Part shown: positions 28,132 to 37,272 of the stretch, one piece after another
Layout: each line of letters starts with the position of its first letter
Numbering within the stretch: the stretch's first letter is position 1
Assembly (NCBI GenBank): GCA_902786355.1
Contig: CADABZ010000005.1
Coordinates: 44,306-108,305 of the forward strand
Direction of reading: 5' to 3'
Origin: an uncultured Eubacteriales bacterium
Lineage (GTDB): Bacteria > Bacillota > Clostridia > Peptostreptococcales > Anaerovoracaceae
DNA length: 64,000 bases
Translations under genes and position numbers: made by a program
The notes under the pieces: model-generated
The model's input: the letters and a program-made list of their open reading frames with translations, nothing else
Told to the model about the DNA's origin: nothing
Databases searched by the model: none

Positions 28132-29565
28132 TTATTTTGTTTCCTCGCTGTCCTTTGTGTCGTACATCAGAGCAGGATCGAGATCCAGCTGATCCTCGAC
28201 ATGTTCGATAACAGCTTCGTATTTTGCAGGATCCTTCGGAAGAAGGATCTCCATGATAAGTCCTACCACGAATACTCCGGCTACCATGTTGCCTGCGAAT
28301 ATCTCGCCGATGATCGACGGCATATAGTCGAAGAATCCATCAACCTGTGTCACGCCTACACCGAGGCAGATCGATGTTGCAGCGATCAGTGTATTTCTGT
28401 TGTCCAGTCCTGCATCGATCATCATCTTGATACCAGCCATCATGATCGAACCGAACATGATTACTGTGCATCCGCCGAGTACGCAGTCCGGAAGAGTCGT
28501 GAAGAATGCTCCGATAGGCGGGAAGAGTCCTCCGAGGATCATGGCAAGTGCTCCGAACATGATGCAGAAGCGGTTGACTACATGGGTCATTGCGATAAGC
28601 CCTACATTCTGGCTGAATGAAGTGATAGGCGAGCAGCCGAATACTCCGCCGGAGATGGCTGACATAAATCCATCGCAGCACAGAGAACCTGAGATCTCGC
28701 GTTCTGTTATGTCACGTCCAAGTCCTCCTGTGCAGGCAGCTGTCGTATCTCCGATCGTCTCTACGGCAGATACTATGAATACCAGACAGAACGAAACTAT
28801 AGGACCTGCTTCAAACTTAGGCTTGAATGCGAAAAGCTGCGGAACGGAGAACACTCCCATTTCTTTGATCGTGTCTCCCATCGCTCCGAAGTCTACCATT
28901 CCGAAGAATATGGAAATGATATATCCTACGATGAGGCCGAGCAGTACATACATCTGCTTGGCAACGCCCTTCATTTTGATATGGAAGACGAGTGCAGCTA
29001 TCAGTGTGATAGTAGCTACCAGCAGATTCTGCCATGAGCCCATTGGATAAGCACTCGAATTACCGAATGATGAAACTCCGACATTGAGAATACTGAGCCC
29101 TATAGAGACTACTACGCAGGATGACAGCAGCGGAGATATAATCTTTCTCCAGTAGTGAGCTGTAAGGCCGAGGATTCCTTCGAATATTCCGCCTACGATG
29201 ATAGCTCCTACCATAATGCCGTAATCTTTGGAAGCAGCTGACATACATGCTGCAAGGAATGTGAAACTCAGTCCCATAACGATCGGCAGACCGGAACCTA
29301 TCCTCCACACCGGATAAAGCTGTACCAGTGTTCCGAGTCCTGCGATCAGCATACAGTTCTGTATAAGCCTTGCTGTCTCGACCGCTGAGAATGGCTGTCC
29401 GTCATAGACTGCCACAGAGGCAATAATGATAAGCGGGGCAACATTGGCTACGAACATTGCCAGCACGTGCTGGAGTCCGAACGGGATAGCCCTGCTCACC
29501 GGTACACGCCCGTTCAGGCGGTATACATTTTCAACCCTTACGTCATGTTTCTCACTGTCTTTCAT
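28132..29565 (-). CDS. NCS2 family purine permease (xanthine/urate type)
   Basis: A 477-residue inner-membrane protein with about 12-14 hydrophobic segments, starting RAIPFGLQHVLAMFVANVAP. The NAT/NCS2 signature appears in SAVETIGDTTA, and FGCSPITSFSQNVGLI matches the family. It is closest in type to PbuX/PucJ/UacT-like carriers that import xanthine or urate with protons. Its first four bases overlap the end of the merR gene (ATGA) and xdhA follows 27 bases on, so uptake and oxidation are co-expressed. Confidence 0.9.
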   Translation of the reverse strand: MKDSEKHDVRVENVYRLNGRVPVSRAIPFGLQHVLAMFVANVAPLIIIASVAVYDGQPFSAVETARLIQNCMLIAGLGTLVQLYPVWRIGSGLPIVMGLSFTFLAACMSAASKDYGIMVGAIIVGGIFEGILGLTAHYWRKIISPLLSSCVVVSIGLSILNVGVSSFGNSSAYPMGSWQNLLVATITLIAALVFHIKMKGVAKQMYVLLGLIVGYIISIFFGMVDFGAMGDTIKEMGVFSVPQLFAFKPKFEAGPIVSFCLVFIVSAVETIGDTTAACTGGLGRDITEREISGSLCCDGFMSAISGGVFGCSPITSFSQNVGLIAMTHVVNRFCIMFGALAMILGGLFPPIGAFFTTLPDCVLGGCTVIMFGSIMMAGIKMMIDAGLDNRNTLIAATSICLGVGVTQVDGFFDYMPSIIGEIFAGNMVAGVFVVGLIMEILLPKDPAKYEAVIEHVEDQLDLDPALMYDTKDSEETK

Positions 29566-30353
29566 AGAGCACCTCCATCTTTATGACGAATTCTCATCAT
29601 AACTTTAGTTATAAAATTGTCCCTATTCTCTTCGACAAGCTGATCTATGATGTTGATGGTCAGTATCTGTCCGCTGATCTCATCGTCTTCATCTAACAAG
29701 CCCCCTGCAGTCTGTCTTATTTTTTCAAAGGTATCGTATATGTTTTCATAGGCTCCGCGGTGGAATCCTACCAGATAGTCAGATGGTGGTATTGTGCAGA
29801 TTTTTTCTTTGTAAACTCCGGCATCCTCAGGACGGATCCTGGAGGCAAATGTGACATTATCGCCTTCATACAGAACAAGAGTAGGATACAAATAGAACAG
29901 TTCATCTGCGAAAATATCCTCCAGACCGGCAGTTTCAATATAATCGATCTGCTCTTCTGAGATCACATATGTCTGATCGGCCTCAGCATACGGCATCTCG
30001 CTTCTTATACGTTCGAAACGATCTCTGACCGCTGCTTCCATAATGAGGATCTTTTCGTATTTTTTTCTGGTCTGAACGATCTTTTCATTGAGAAAAGTCT
30101 CCGCGTTCTGAGCATTTCTGCCCGGCATGAAATCGCCGATCTCTTCAAGTGAACAGTCGAGATATCTCAGAAAGCGGATCATTCCCAGAGTATAGATCTG
30201 GTCATATCTGTATGTACGCCATTTGTTCTCGGGGTTCCTTATATCCGGAACCAGAAGGCCTTCCTTGTCGTAATGCCTTAAAAGCTGAACGTTTACATCA
30301 AAGATCTTTGCAAGCTCACCAATCTTCCAAGTCTTGTCATAGTAATTTTTCAT
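29562..30353 (-). CDS. MerR family transcriptional regulator
   Basis: N-terminal winged helix of MerR type: TWKIGELAKIFDVNVQLLRHYDKEGLL, quoted here as IGELAKIFDVNVQLLRHYD, with the WRTYRYDQIYTLGMIRFL second part and a coiled-coil linker near residues 85-115. The remaining 150 residues resemble a GyrI-like effector domain, with the repeated FHRGAYENIYDTF pattern. At 263 residues it is a two-domain, ligand-sensing MerR protein. As first gene of the purine operon, coupled to the permease by a four-base overlap, it is the best local candidate for the operon's regulator and for binding the shared motif. That link is inference. Confidence 0.85.
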   Translation of the reverse strand: MKNYYDKTWKIGELAKIFDVNVQLLRHYDKEGLLVPDIRNPENKWRTYRYDQIYTLGMIRFLRYLDCSLEEIGDFMPGRNAQNAETFLNEKIVQTRKKYEKILIMEAAVRDRFERIRSEMPYAEADQTYVISEEQIDYIETAGLEDIFADELFYLYPTLVLYEGDNVTFASRIRPEDAGVYKEKICTIPPSDYLVGFHRGAYENIYDTFEKIRQTAGGLLDEDDEISGQILTINIIDQLVEENRDNFITKVMMRIRHKDGGAL

Positions 30354-30412
30354 TACCCGATCACCTTCTGTCTAAAGTTTGATTCAAATCTGGTGCAAAG
30401 TCAATGCAAAAT

Positions 30413-30431
30413 CTAAAATCGTTTTAGGTTT
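30413..30431 (-). promoter_or_regulatory. Putative operator, shared purine-regulon motif, copy 2
   Basis: The plus strand reads CTAAAATCGTTTTAGGTTT. This is the best palindrome of the four copies (CTAAAA-TCG-TTTTAG). A TTGACT -35-like box lies at 30404-30399, with 16 bases between, about one helical turn closer than in copies 1 and 3. The -10 box is weak. Confidence 0.5.
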
Positions 30432-30476
30432 TTGTTGTATTTTTTATGTTTTTCTGGCTGAATACTCCTTCCAAGA

Positions 30477-31619
30477 TCAGATAAGTGCTGATGCGGCAAG
30501 CACCGGGACGGCAGTTTCCATATAATGCTCGTCCATTCTGAAATCCGGGTCATGCCATGGAGCATTTTTTCTTCCCGGAGTCCCGCTTCCTACCCAGTAG
30601 AAGAAAGACGGTATCTCTGTTCCCCATACTGCGAAATCCTCCGATGCGAGGCTCGGAGCACTGTCTTTGATATGTTCTTTTCCGGCTGCAGCCTCCGCAG
30701 CCCTGAGAGCGATCCTATACATATCCTCTGAATTGAAGACAGCAGGCACCATATGGATGATCTCAGTATCGCAGGTGCATTCGTAGGCACTGGCTGTATC
30801 CTCTGCAAGCGTCCTGAGTCTTGATACCATGCGTTCATGTGTGTCGTGATCAAAGGATCTGATATATCCTGTCAGGAGAGCCGTCTCAGGAGCCGAGCTT
30901 TCCGACATTCCTGCCGTAACACTGTTAAAAGTGCATATCGCCGGCTGGAAAGGATCTACATTCCTGCTTATGATCGTCTGTACACTGCAGATGAGCGATC
31001 CTGCAGCTACTATAGGATCAACACACTTATGCGGCAGCGATCCATGTCCCGCCTTGCCTTTTAAATGGATCCGGAAGACACTCTTCTCAGACATAAGATG
31101 ACCTTTGTGGACGATCACATCGCCGCAGTCCGCCTCAGGTCTGTTGTGAATGCCGAATATCCTGACAGGCCGCTGAGGGATCCTGTCAAGCAGTCCGTGA
31201 TCAAGCATTTCTCTGGCGCCGTGAGTCCCCTCCTCTGCCGGCTGGAATATAAACAGGACATTGCATCTGAGATCATCACGTGCTCCGCACAGATAGTGCA
31301 CTGCACCAAGCATTGTCGACATGTGCGCATCATGACCGCACAGGTGAAGCATTCCGTGCTCGGTTGGTACTGCATCGATATCGGTCCTGAGTGCAACAGT
31401 CTCATCTGCTCCTGTATCCAGATAGCAGACCAGCCCTGTATCCATACCTGTATCTATGGTCTTAAGGTCATATCTGCTGCAGACCTTCTTAAGATATTCT
31501 GTTGTGTTTTTTTCTTCAAATGCCCTCTCCGGAATCGTATGGAGGTATTTCCAGTGGCTTTCAGCCTGTTTTACTGCCTCCTGCATAAGGGAGGGGTCAA
31601 ATATAGATGTATCGTACAT
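30477..31619 (-). CDS. M20 family amidohydrolase
   Basis: A zinc-dependent amide hydrolase of the hippurate hydrolase/IAA-amino acid hydrolase branch. Conserved residues are visible in ALRTDIDAVPTEHG, HLCGHDAHMST (metal ligands), FQPAEEGTHGA and GIHNRPE, with the dimerisation stretch GKAGHGSLPHK; 380 residues. The natural substrate is unknown. Between adenine deaminase and the merR gene it may act on an amide or ureide from purine breakdown, or simply on N-acyl amino acids. The gap downstream carries the merR promoter and motif copy 2, and no terminator. Confidence 0.82.
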   Translation of the reverse strand: MYDTSIFDPSLMQEAVKQAESHWKYLHTIPERAFEEKNTTEYLKKVCSRYDLKTIDTGMDTGLVCYLDTGADETVALRTDIDAVPTEHGMLHLCGHDAHMSTMLGAVHYLCGARDDLRCNVLFIFQPAEEGTHGAREMLDHGLLDRIPQRPVRIFGIHNRPEADCGDVIVHKGHLMSEKSVFRIHLKGKAGHGSLPHKCVDPIVAAGSLICSVQTIISRNVDPFQPAICTFNSVTAGMSESSAPETALLTGYIRSFDHDTHERMVSRLRTLAEDTASAYECTCDTEIIHMVPAVFNSEDMYRIALRAAEAAAGKEHIKDSAPSLASEDFAVWGTEIPSFFYWVGSGTPGRKNAPWHDPDFRMDEHYMETAVPVLAASALI

Positions 31620-31651
31620 TTTCTCTTATATCTTCTCCTGTAACTGTTTAT

Positions 31652-31698
31652 CCGGAGCATACTCCGGTATGCCCGTCTTTCCGGCGCGGGCGGCGCCG
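31652..31698 (-). other. Pair of intercistronic stem-loops between ade and the M20 gene
   Basis: CCGGAG/CTCCGG (31652-31667, 4-base loop) and CGGCGC/GCGCCG (31682-31698, 5-base loop) are perfect 6-bp stems filling most of the 83-base gap. No U tract follows either. Confidence 0.5.
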
Positions 31699-31702
31699 TA
31701 TG

Positions 31703-33409
31703 TTATTTGATAAAGCCTCCACCTGCATCCGTAACGCGGTACAGACCTCTCGGTGTGATCCTCAGCTCCGGTATTACGGTCAGAGCCATGAAAGAAAGCG
31801 TGATGAACGGGTCAAAATCTTTTGATACTCCCATCTCATATGCCTTTTCTTTCATCACTTTGAGTTTCTCGTTGACTTCCTCGAAATTGACATCTGTCAT
31901 AAGACCCATTATAGGCAGCGGCAGAGTGTCAAATACCTTGCCGTTCTCGATTATGGTATATCCGCCCTGGACACGTGCTATCTCGTTTACGGCGAGAGCT
32001 ATATCTTCATCATTGTCGCCGATTACGATGATATTGTGTGAATCGTGAGAAACAGATGATGCGACTGCACCTCCATGGATCCCGTAGCCTTTTGATACCG
32101 CTACGCCGATCTTGCCGCTGTTTTTGTGCCTTTCGACCGCAGCGATCTTGAGATACCCGTCATGCGGAATGAAATTCTCAGTTTTGTCAAAGTGCGCTGT
32201 GATGTCGTTGGTAACGATCTGCTTAGGCTCCATACCTATCACATGTGTGGTGCCCTTTCTGACAGGAAGAATGAAGTCATCAGCTGTCACCTTGCTGATA
32301 TTGACTGTGCGCTTAAGCGATGCCGGACACTTCTTGACCTTGACCTCAGCCTGCCTGTCTATCCTCTTACCCTTGAAATAGACATCAAGTATATTGAAGT
32401 CCTTCATATTGTCGAATATGACAAAGTCCGCCTGATATCCCGGCGATATAGCTCCGAGATTCTTGAGGCCGTAGCACTTGGCGCTGTTGATGGTTGCCAT
32501 CTTGATAGCCTTGAACGGGCTGAGGCCGAGCTCTACAGAACGCTTTACGTTATATCCTATATGACCGTCTCTGAGGATATCCTCAATGTGCTTGTCATCT
32601 GTGCAGAAGCTGAAGTGTTCAGTATCTATCCCGGTCCTGACAATGCCCTTCACTATATCGTCCACATTATGTGCAGCTGAACCTTCACGGATATGTACAT
32701 GAATGCCTCTTCTGACTTCTTCAAGAGCGTACTCAAATGAAGATGCTTCGTGGTCAGTATCTACGCCTGCCATCTTATAGGCTGAAAGCTTTTTGTTAGG
32801 CAGGAATGGTGCATGGCCGTCGATCACCTGATGCTCAAAGAGAGCGAATTTTGCAAACATCCTCGGGTCACCGCTTATAACTGCTTCTGTATCCATTACC
32901 TCGCCGAGGCCGAGTATACGCGGGTTTCCTATGAACGGATACATATCGTTGGCAGCGAACATGCAGCCGTTATCGTCTATATTGGTAGCAGGTACGCACG
33001 AAGGCATCATGACAAACACATTCGCAGGCGACTTCTCTGTCTGCTGCAGGATGTACTGTATCCCGTCAGCGCCCGATACGTTAGCAGCCTCGTGAGGATC
33101 TACGATGAAAGTTGTGGTTCCGTAAGCTGCTGCTGTGGCAATCAGCTCTGCAGGAGCTACCATAGTAGACTCAAGGTGGAGATGAGCGTCTATGAATCCC
33201 GGAGCTATATAGGCACCGCCAAGATCGATCTCCTTCTTGCCACGGTACGATTTAGATACACCAAGTATTATTCCGTCTTTTACGGCAACGCATGATTCTA
33301 CGATCTCTCCCGTAAAAACATCCACTACTTTGCAGTTCTTGAATACAAGATCTGCCTTGACCTTGCCGAGTGTCGCACCGGCAAGTTTTTTATATGTCTC
33401 GTATTTCAA
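31703..33409 (-). CDS. ade: Adenine deaminase
   Basis: Deaminates adenine to hypoxanthine, feeding the xanthine dehydrogenases. The metal motif IDAHLHLESTM (near residue 75), FIVDPHEAAN, HVHIREGSAAHN and FCTDDKHIED match the Ade family; 568 residues is normal. The start is TTG at 33409 with AAAGGAG six bases before it. It lies between the ABC importer operon and the M20 gene on the same strand, so adenine delivered by the importer could enter the xanthine route directly. Confidence 0.95.
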   Translation of the reverse strand: MKYETYKKLAGATLGKVKADLVFKNCKVVDVFTGEIVESCVAVKDGIILGVSKSYRGKKEIDLGGAYIAPGFIDAHLHLESTMVAPAELIATAAAYGTTTFIVDPHEAANVSGADGIQYILQQTEKSPANVFVMMPSCVPATNIDDNGCMFAANDMYPFIGNPRILGLGEVMDTEAVISGDPRMFAKFALFEHQVIDGHAPFLPNKKLSAYKMAGVDTDHEASSFEYALEEVRRGIHVHIREGSAAHNVDDIVKGIVRTGIDTEHFSFCTDDKHIEDILRDGHIGYNVKRSVELGLSPFKAIKMATINSAKCYGLKNLGAISPGYQADFVIFDNMKDFNILDVYFKGKRIDRQAEVKVKKCPASLKRTVNISKVTADDFILPVRKGTTHVIGMEPKQIVTNDITAHFDKTENFIPHDGYLKIAAVERHKNSGKIGVAVSKGYGIHGGAVASSVSHDSHNIIVIGDNDEDIALAVNEIARVQGGYTIIENGKVFDTLPLPIMGLMTDVNFEEVNEKLKVMKEKAYEMGVSKDFDPFITLSFMALTVIPELRITPRGLYRVTDAGGGFIK

Positions 33410-33473
33410 GGTTATCTCCTTTCCCGCTTCCCTCTCGTGATCTCCGCAGGAGGAAGCTTATTTCTGCCTATGA

Positions 33474-33498
33474 AGAAAGGCGCGTTAAGCGCCTTTCT
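33474..33498 (-). terminator. Terminator-like hairpin between the ABC operon and ade
   Basis: A 10-bp stem, AGAAAGGCGC with GCGCCTTTCT, and a 5-base loop, 22 bases past the permease stop. The U-rich part lies inside the stem (CCUUUCUU) and is not followed by a long run, so termination may be partial. Confidence 0.55.
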
Positions 33499-33519
33499 TT
33501 GTGATCCGTTATGTTATTG

Positions 33520-34506
33520 TTATCGGTCCTCCCTGAAGTATGGCAGACCAAGACTTTCAGGCGGCTGATTCTCGTGCCTGTTTCTCAGGCTGATAGCGAT
33601 CAGGACTATGATAGTTACCACATACGGCAGCATCTTGTATATCTCTTTCATCGCGAAGTTAGCGCCTGTAGGTATGTACAGGTAGAGAATGTAGAGTCCG
33701 CCGAAGAGCATTGATTCCCAGATAGCCCAGTTCGGACGCCAGATCGAGAAGATTACCAGTGCTATAGCAAGCCATCCTCTGTCTCCGAATGCGTCATTGG
33801 ACCATACACCGCTCGCATAGTCGAGTACGTAGTAGAGACCGCCTATTCCTGCGATCATGCAGCCTATACAGATCGAGAAGTATTTATATCTGTTGATATT
33901 GATTCCGGCAGCATCAGCTGTAGCAGGATTCTCACCTACAGCTCTGAGCTCAAGTCCGGTGCGGGTCCTTTTCAGGACATATGCTGTGAAAATAGCTATT
34001 GCGATCGCTACATATGTCATGAAGCTGTATGAAAGGAAAAGCTTTCCGAACACTCCGGCCTTTCCTGCGAACGGCAGTGAAGCTTTGAATGCCTTACTGG
34101 TTGCAGAAAGTGCTATGGAAGGAACCTCTGCGTTAGTCAGCTTGATGATTGAACCGCCGAAGAAGTTACCGAAACCTACACCGAAGGTCGTCATTGCAAG
34201 ACCTGTAACGTTCTGGTTCGCTCTCAGGGTTACTGTGAGGAAGCAGAATATGAGGCCCATCATCAGCGATCCGAGCATACAGCACACTATCGGTATGATC
34301 AGTCCTATGACAGGATTGAATGCTGCCCCGGAGTTTTCATAGAAGAAAGATCCTATAACTCCGCAGATTGCCCCGACGTACATGACGCCAGGAATACCGA
34401 GGTTAAGGCTGCCGGATTTTTCGTTGAGTGTCTCGCCGATGCAGCCGAGCAGAAGCGGTATGCTCTGCACGATAGCTCTCGGTATGAATGTTACAAGACT
34501 AAACAT
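33520..34506 (-). CDS. ABC transporter permease, BMP-type nucleoside/purine importer (second permease)
   Basis: A 328-residue integral membrane protein of the branched-chain-type permease superfamily, with 8-10 hydrophobic segments. The motifs GETLNEKSGSLNLGIPGVMYVG and RTGLELRAVGENPATADAAG are those of the permeases paired with BMP-family binding proteins (NupQ/YufQ type). The first is given here as the halves GETLNEKSGSLN and LGIPGVMYVG. It overlaps the previous permease by eight bases and ends the bmp operon. Confidence 0.88.
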   Translation of the reverse strand: MFSLVTFIPRAIVQSIPLLLGCIGETLNEKSGSLNLGIPGVMYVGAICGVIGSFFYENSGAAFNPVIGLIIPIVCCMLGSLMMGLIFCFLTVTLRANQNVTGLAMTTFGVGFGNFFGGSIIKLTNAEVPSIALSATSKAFKASLPFAGKAGVFGKLFLSYSFMTYVAIAIAIFTAYVLKRTRTGLELRAVGENPATADAAGININRYKYFSICIGCMIAGIGGLYYVLDYASGVWSNDAFGDRGWLAIALVIFSIWRPNWAIWESMLFGGLYILYLYIPTGANFAMKEIYKMLPYVVTIIVLIAISLRNRHENQPPESLGLPYFREDR

Positions 34507-35608
34507 CAGCAGCCTCCTTTCTATGCGACTTGCGGAAATGCACCTGATAATTGATAAAGAATTCGCTTCCTATTACGAAGAACAGGATCACGCCGGTAAG
34601 GATGTCTCCAAAGGACTTGTTGAGTCCGAACGCAGTGGAGATCTCACCGCCGCCGCGGCTCATGAATACCATCAGAAGTCCTGAGAGTACCATGCCCAGA
34701 GGATTGAAATGGGCAAGCCATGCAACCATGACTCCGAGGAAGCCTCTGCCTGCCTCCAGTGTAGTGGTCATCGTATGGTCGGTGCCCGCTACAAGAAGCC
34801 AGCCTGTAAGTCCGCAGATCAGTCCGCAGAGGATCAGAGTACGTATAATTACTTTTCCTACATTGATGCCTACGTACTTCGCTGTGTTCTGGCTCTCGCC
34901 TACTACTGAAAGCTCATAGCCCTGTTTGCTGTATCTCAGGTATATGTACATGAAGATCGTTACAGCTATAGAGATCAGTACAGGCAGCAGATACTGCTTG
35001 CCGGCTACAGTCGGGAGCCAGCCTGCGTTGGTATTAGGATTGATGATACCGATCTTGCCTGAGCCCTTAGGTGTCTCCCAGATTATGATGTAGTAAGCTA
35101 CGATCTGTGTGGCTACATAGTTCATCATCAGAGTGAACAGAGTTTCATTCGTATTCCATTTAGCTTTGCAGAATGCCGGTATGAATGCCCACAGAGCGCC
35201 TGCGATAAGAGCAGCGATAAGGGACACGAAGATGAGCATTCCGTTGGACAGTTTCTCATCAAGAGTGATCATGCATGTGGCCGTAGCAAGAACGCCCGCC
35301 ATTACCTGTCCGCCGCCGCCCAGGTTCCAGAACTTCATCTTGAACGCAGGAGCCAGCGCTACAGAGACCATCAGCAGGATCGAGAGTTCCTTGAGAAGTG
35401 CCCAGATCTTTCTCTCACTTCCGAATGATCCGTCGATCATGGTGGCATATACGCTTATCGGATTGAGATGCGTAGTGATGGTAGTTATGATGGCGCAGAC
35501 GACAAGCGCTATCAGGATACTGCCAAGTCTGATTGCCCACTCATGCTTCTTGGAGATCTCTTTTCTCTTAGTGATATGGATCAATGGTTCTTTTTTCTGC
35601 TTATCCAA
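34499..35608 (-). CDS. ABC transporter permease, BMP-type nucleoside/purine importer (first permease)
   Basis: About 369 residues with multiple membrane spans; SKQGYELSVVGESQNTAKYVG and LAHFNPLGMVLSGLLM, shown in part, are typical of NupP/YufP-like permeases. Several starts are possible: GTG at 35617 and 35614 lie within or two bases from GGAGG, whereas TTG at 35608 is eight bases away, so I prefer TTG. It overlaps the ATPase gene upstream by eight bases and the second permease by eight, suggesting coupled translation of the complex. Confidence 0.87.
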   Translation of the reverse strand: MDKQKKEPLIHITKRKEISKKHEWAIRLGSILIALVVCAIITTITTHLNPISVYATMIDGSFGSERKIWALLKELSILLMVSVALAPAFKMKFWNLGGGGQVMAGVLATATCMITLDEKLSNGMLIFVSLIAALIAGALWAFIPAFCKAKWNTNETLFTLMMNYVATQIVAYYIIIWETPKGSGKIGIINPNTNAGWLPTVAGKQYLLPVLISIAVTIFMYIYLRYSKQGYELSVVGESQNTAKYVGINVGKVIIRTLILCGLICGLTGWLLVAGTDHTMTTTLEAGRGFLGVMVAWLAHFNPLGMVLSGLLMVFMSRGGGEISTAFGLNKSFGDILTGVILFFVIGSEFFINYQVHFRKSHRKEAADV

Positions 35609-37169
35609 TTGCACCACCTCCGACTTGAGTCATGAGCAGTCCAACTTCATTCTTGTCTGCTGTTCTGCCATCGACTATACCGCTCACCTTGCCGCCGCAC
35701 AGAACAAGTATGCGGTCACTCAGCTCAAGCAGTACGTCAAGGTCTTCACCAACGAATATTACAGCTACGCCGCGTTCCTTCTGCTTATTGATAAGGTCAT
35801 AGATGGTGTACGACGCATTGATATCCAGTCCTCTTACAGCGTACGCACTCATGAGGACAGTAGGATTCATAGCTATCTCACGGCCGACAAGAACCTTCTG
35901 AACATTACCTCCGGAAAGTCTTCTGACCGGAGTATCGATTCCAGGTGTTACTACTTCCAGCTCTTCTACGACCTTTTCAGCAAGTTCTCTAGGCGTCTTT
36001 CTGTCGGTAAAACCGGCAATGCTGCCCTTTCTCCTGAACGATCTCAGCATCATGTTGTCCGCAAGATTCATGTTCGCAACAAGTCCCATGCCGAGTCTGT
36101 CTTCCGGAACGAACGCAAGTGATACACCTTTTTTATCGATCTCGAGAGCATCCATACCGACAAGGTTCGTTTTGGAACCGTCATCCTCGATGAACAGTAT
36201 CTCTCCGTGATCTATAGGCTGAAGGCCTGCGATAGCTTCAAGAAGCTCTTTCTGGCCGCATCCGGATATTCCCGCGATACCGAGGACCTCTCCGGTATTA
36301 GCAGTAAACGATACGTTATCGAGCTTAGTGATTCCGTCTTCGGTCTTGACTGTAAGATTTTTGATCTCCAGTTTCGGTTTTACGTTCTTAGGTTCAGGTC
36401 TGTCTATGTTAAGTTTGACCTCATGCCCTACCATCATATTGGTCATTTCCTGAGCGTTGGTCTCTTTTGTTATCAGTTGTCCAATGAATTCACCCTTACG
36501 AAGGATCGCGACCTTATCGGAGATCTCTTCTACTTCGTGAAGTTTGTGCGTGATGATGATGACAGTCTTGCCGTCAGCCCTCATATTACGCAGGACCTTG
36601 AAGAGTTTTTCGGTCTCCTGAGGTGTCAGGACCGCGGTAGGCTCATCGAGGATAAGTATATCCGCGCCCTTATACAGTACCTTGACTATTTCAACAGTCT
36701 GCTTCTGTGATACAGACATATCATAGACCTTCTGATTCGGATCAACATCGAATCCGTAAGCATCGCAGATCTCACGGATCTTCTTCGATGCCGATTCAAG
36801 ATCGAGTCTGCTCCATCTTGGCAGCTTCTTACCGTTTTCCTCATCGATGCCCAGAATGATATTCTGTGCAGCAGTAAATACATTGACCAGTTTAAAATGC
36901 TGATGGATCATTCCTATGCCGTAGTCATACGCATCTTTCGGTGAAGCTATCTGCACAGGCTTGCCGTCAATATAGATCTGGCCCTCGTCAGGATAATAGA
37001 TTCCTGAGAGCATATTCATCAATGTAGTCTTTCCTGAACCGTTTTCTCCGAGAAGAGAAAGGATCTCTCCTCTGTATATGTCCAGGTTGACTTTATTATT
37101 GGCCACGACCGTGCCAAATGTTTTTGTTATGTTTCTCATCGAAACCGCGGGTGTTCTGCTGTCCTGCAA
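35601..37169 (-). CDS. ABC transporter ATP-binding protein, twin NBD, nucleoside/purine importer
   Basis: A 522-residue protein with two fused ATPase domains. Domain 1 has Walker A GENGSGKTT and Walker B ILILDEPTAVLTPQE, but a divergent signature (SVSQKQTVEI). Domain 2 has a degenerate P-loop (GISGCGQKEL), signature RLSGGNVQK, and a Walker B region reading VLMSAYAVRGLD, which lacks the usual acidic pair. Such asymmetry is common in sugar/nucleoside ABC ATPases. The start is TTG at 37169, six bases after GGGGAG. It is second in the operon, after bmp. Confidence 0.9.
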   Translation of the reverse strand: MQDSRTPAVSMRNITKTFGTVVANNKVNLDIYRGEILSLLGENGSGKTTLMNMLSGIYYPDEGQIYIDGKPVQIASPKDAYDYGIGMIHQHFKLVNVFTAAQNIILGIDEENGKKLPRWSRLDLESASKKIREICDAYGFDVDPNQKVYDMSVSQKQTVEIVKVLYKGADILILDEPTAVLTPQETEKLFKVLRNMRADGKTVIIITHKLHEVEEISDKVAILRKGEFIGQLITKETNAQEMTNMMVGHEVKLNIDRPEPKNVKPKLEIKNLTVKTEDGITKLDNVSFTANTGEVLGIAGISGCGQKELLEAIAGLQPIDHGEILFIEDDGSKTNLVGMDALEIDKKGVSLAFVPEDRLGMGLVANMNLADNMMLRSFRRKGSIAGFTDRKTPRELAEKVVEELEVVTPGIDTPVRRLSGGNVQKVLVGREIAMNPTVLMSAYAVRGLDINASYTIYDLINKQKERGVAVIFVGEDLDVLLELSDRILVLCGGKVSGIVDGRTADKNEVGLLMTQVGGGAIG

Positions 37170-37210
37170 AATAATCTCCCCTTTCCGATATCGAATCTGG
37201 CTTTATAATT

Positions 37211-37240
37211 CGGCCGGTCCTGCATACACAGGACCGGCCG
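37211..37240 (-). other. Strong stem-loop between bmp and the ATPase gene
   Basis: A perfect 12-bp stem (CGGCCGGTCCTG with CAGGACCGGCCG) and a 6-base loop, followed by AATTATAAAG, not a U tract. This placement after a binding-protein gene usually protects the upstream mRNA from decay and raises binding-protein output over transporter subunits. Here that is inference. Confidence 0.7.
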
Positions 37241-37272
37241 GCATTATTTAACTTTTATACAGTTGTAACGGT

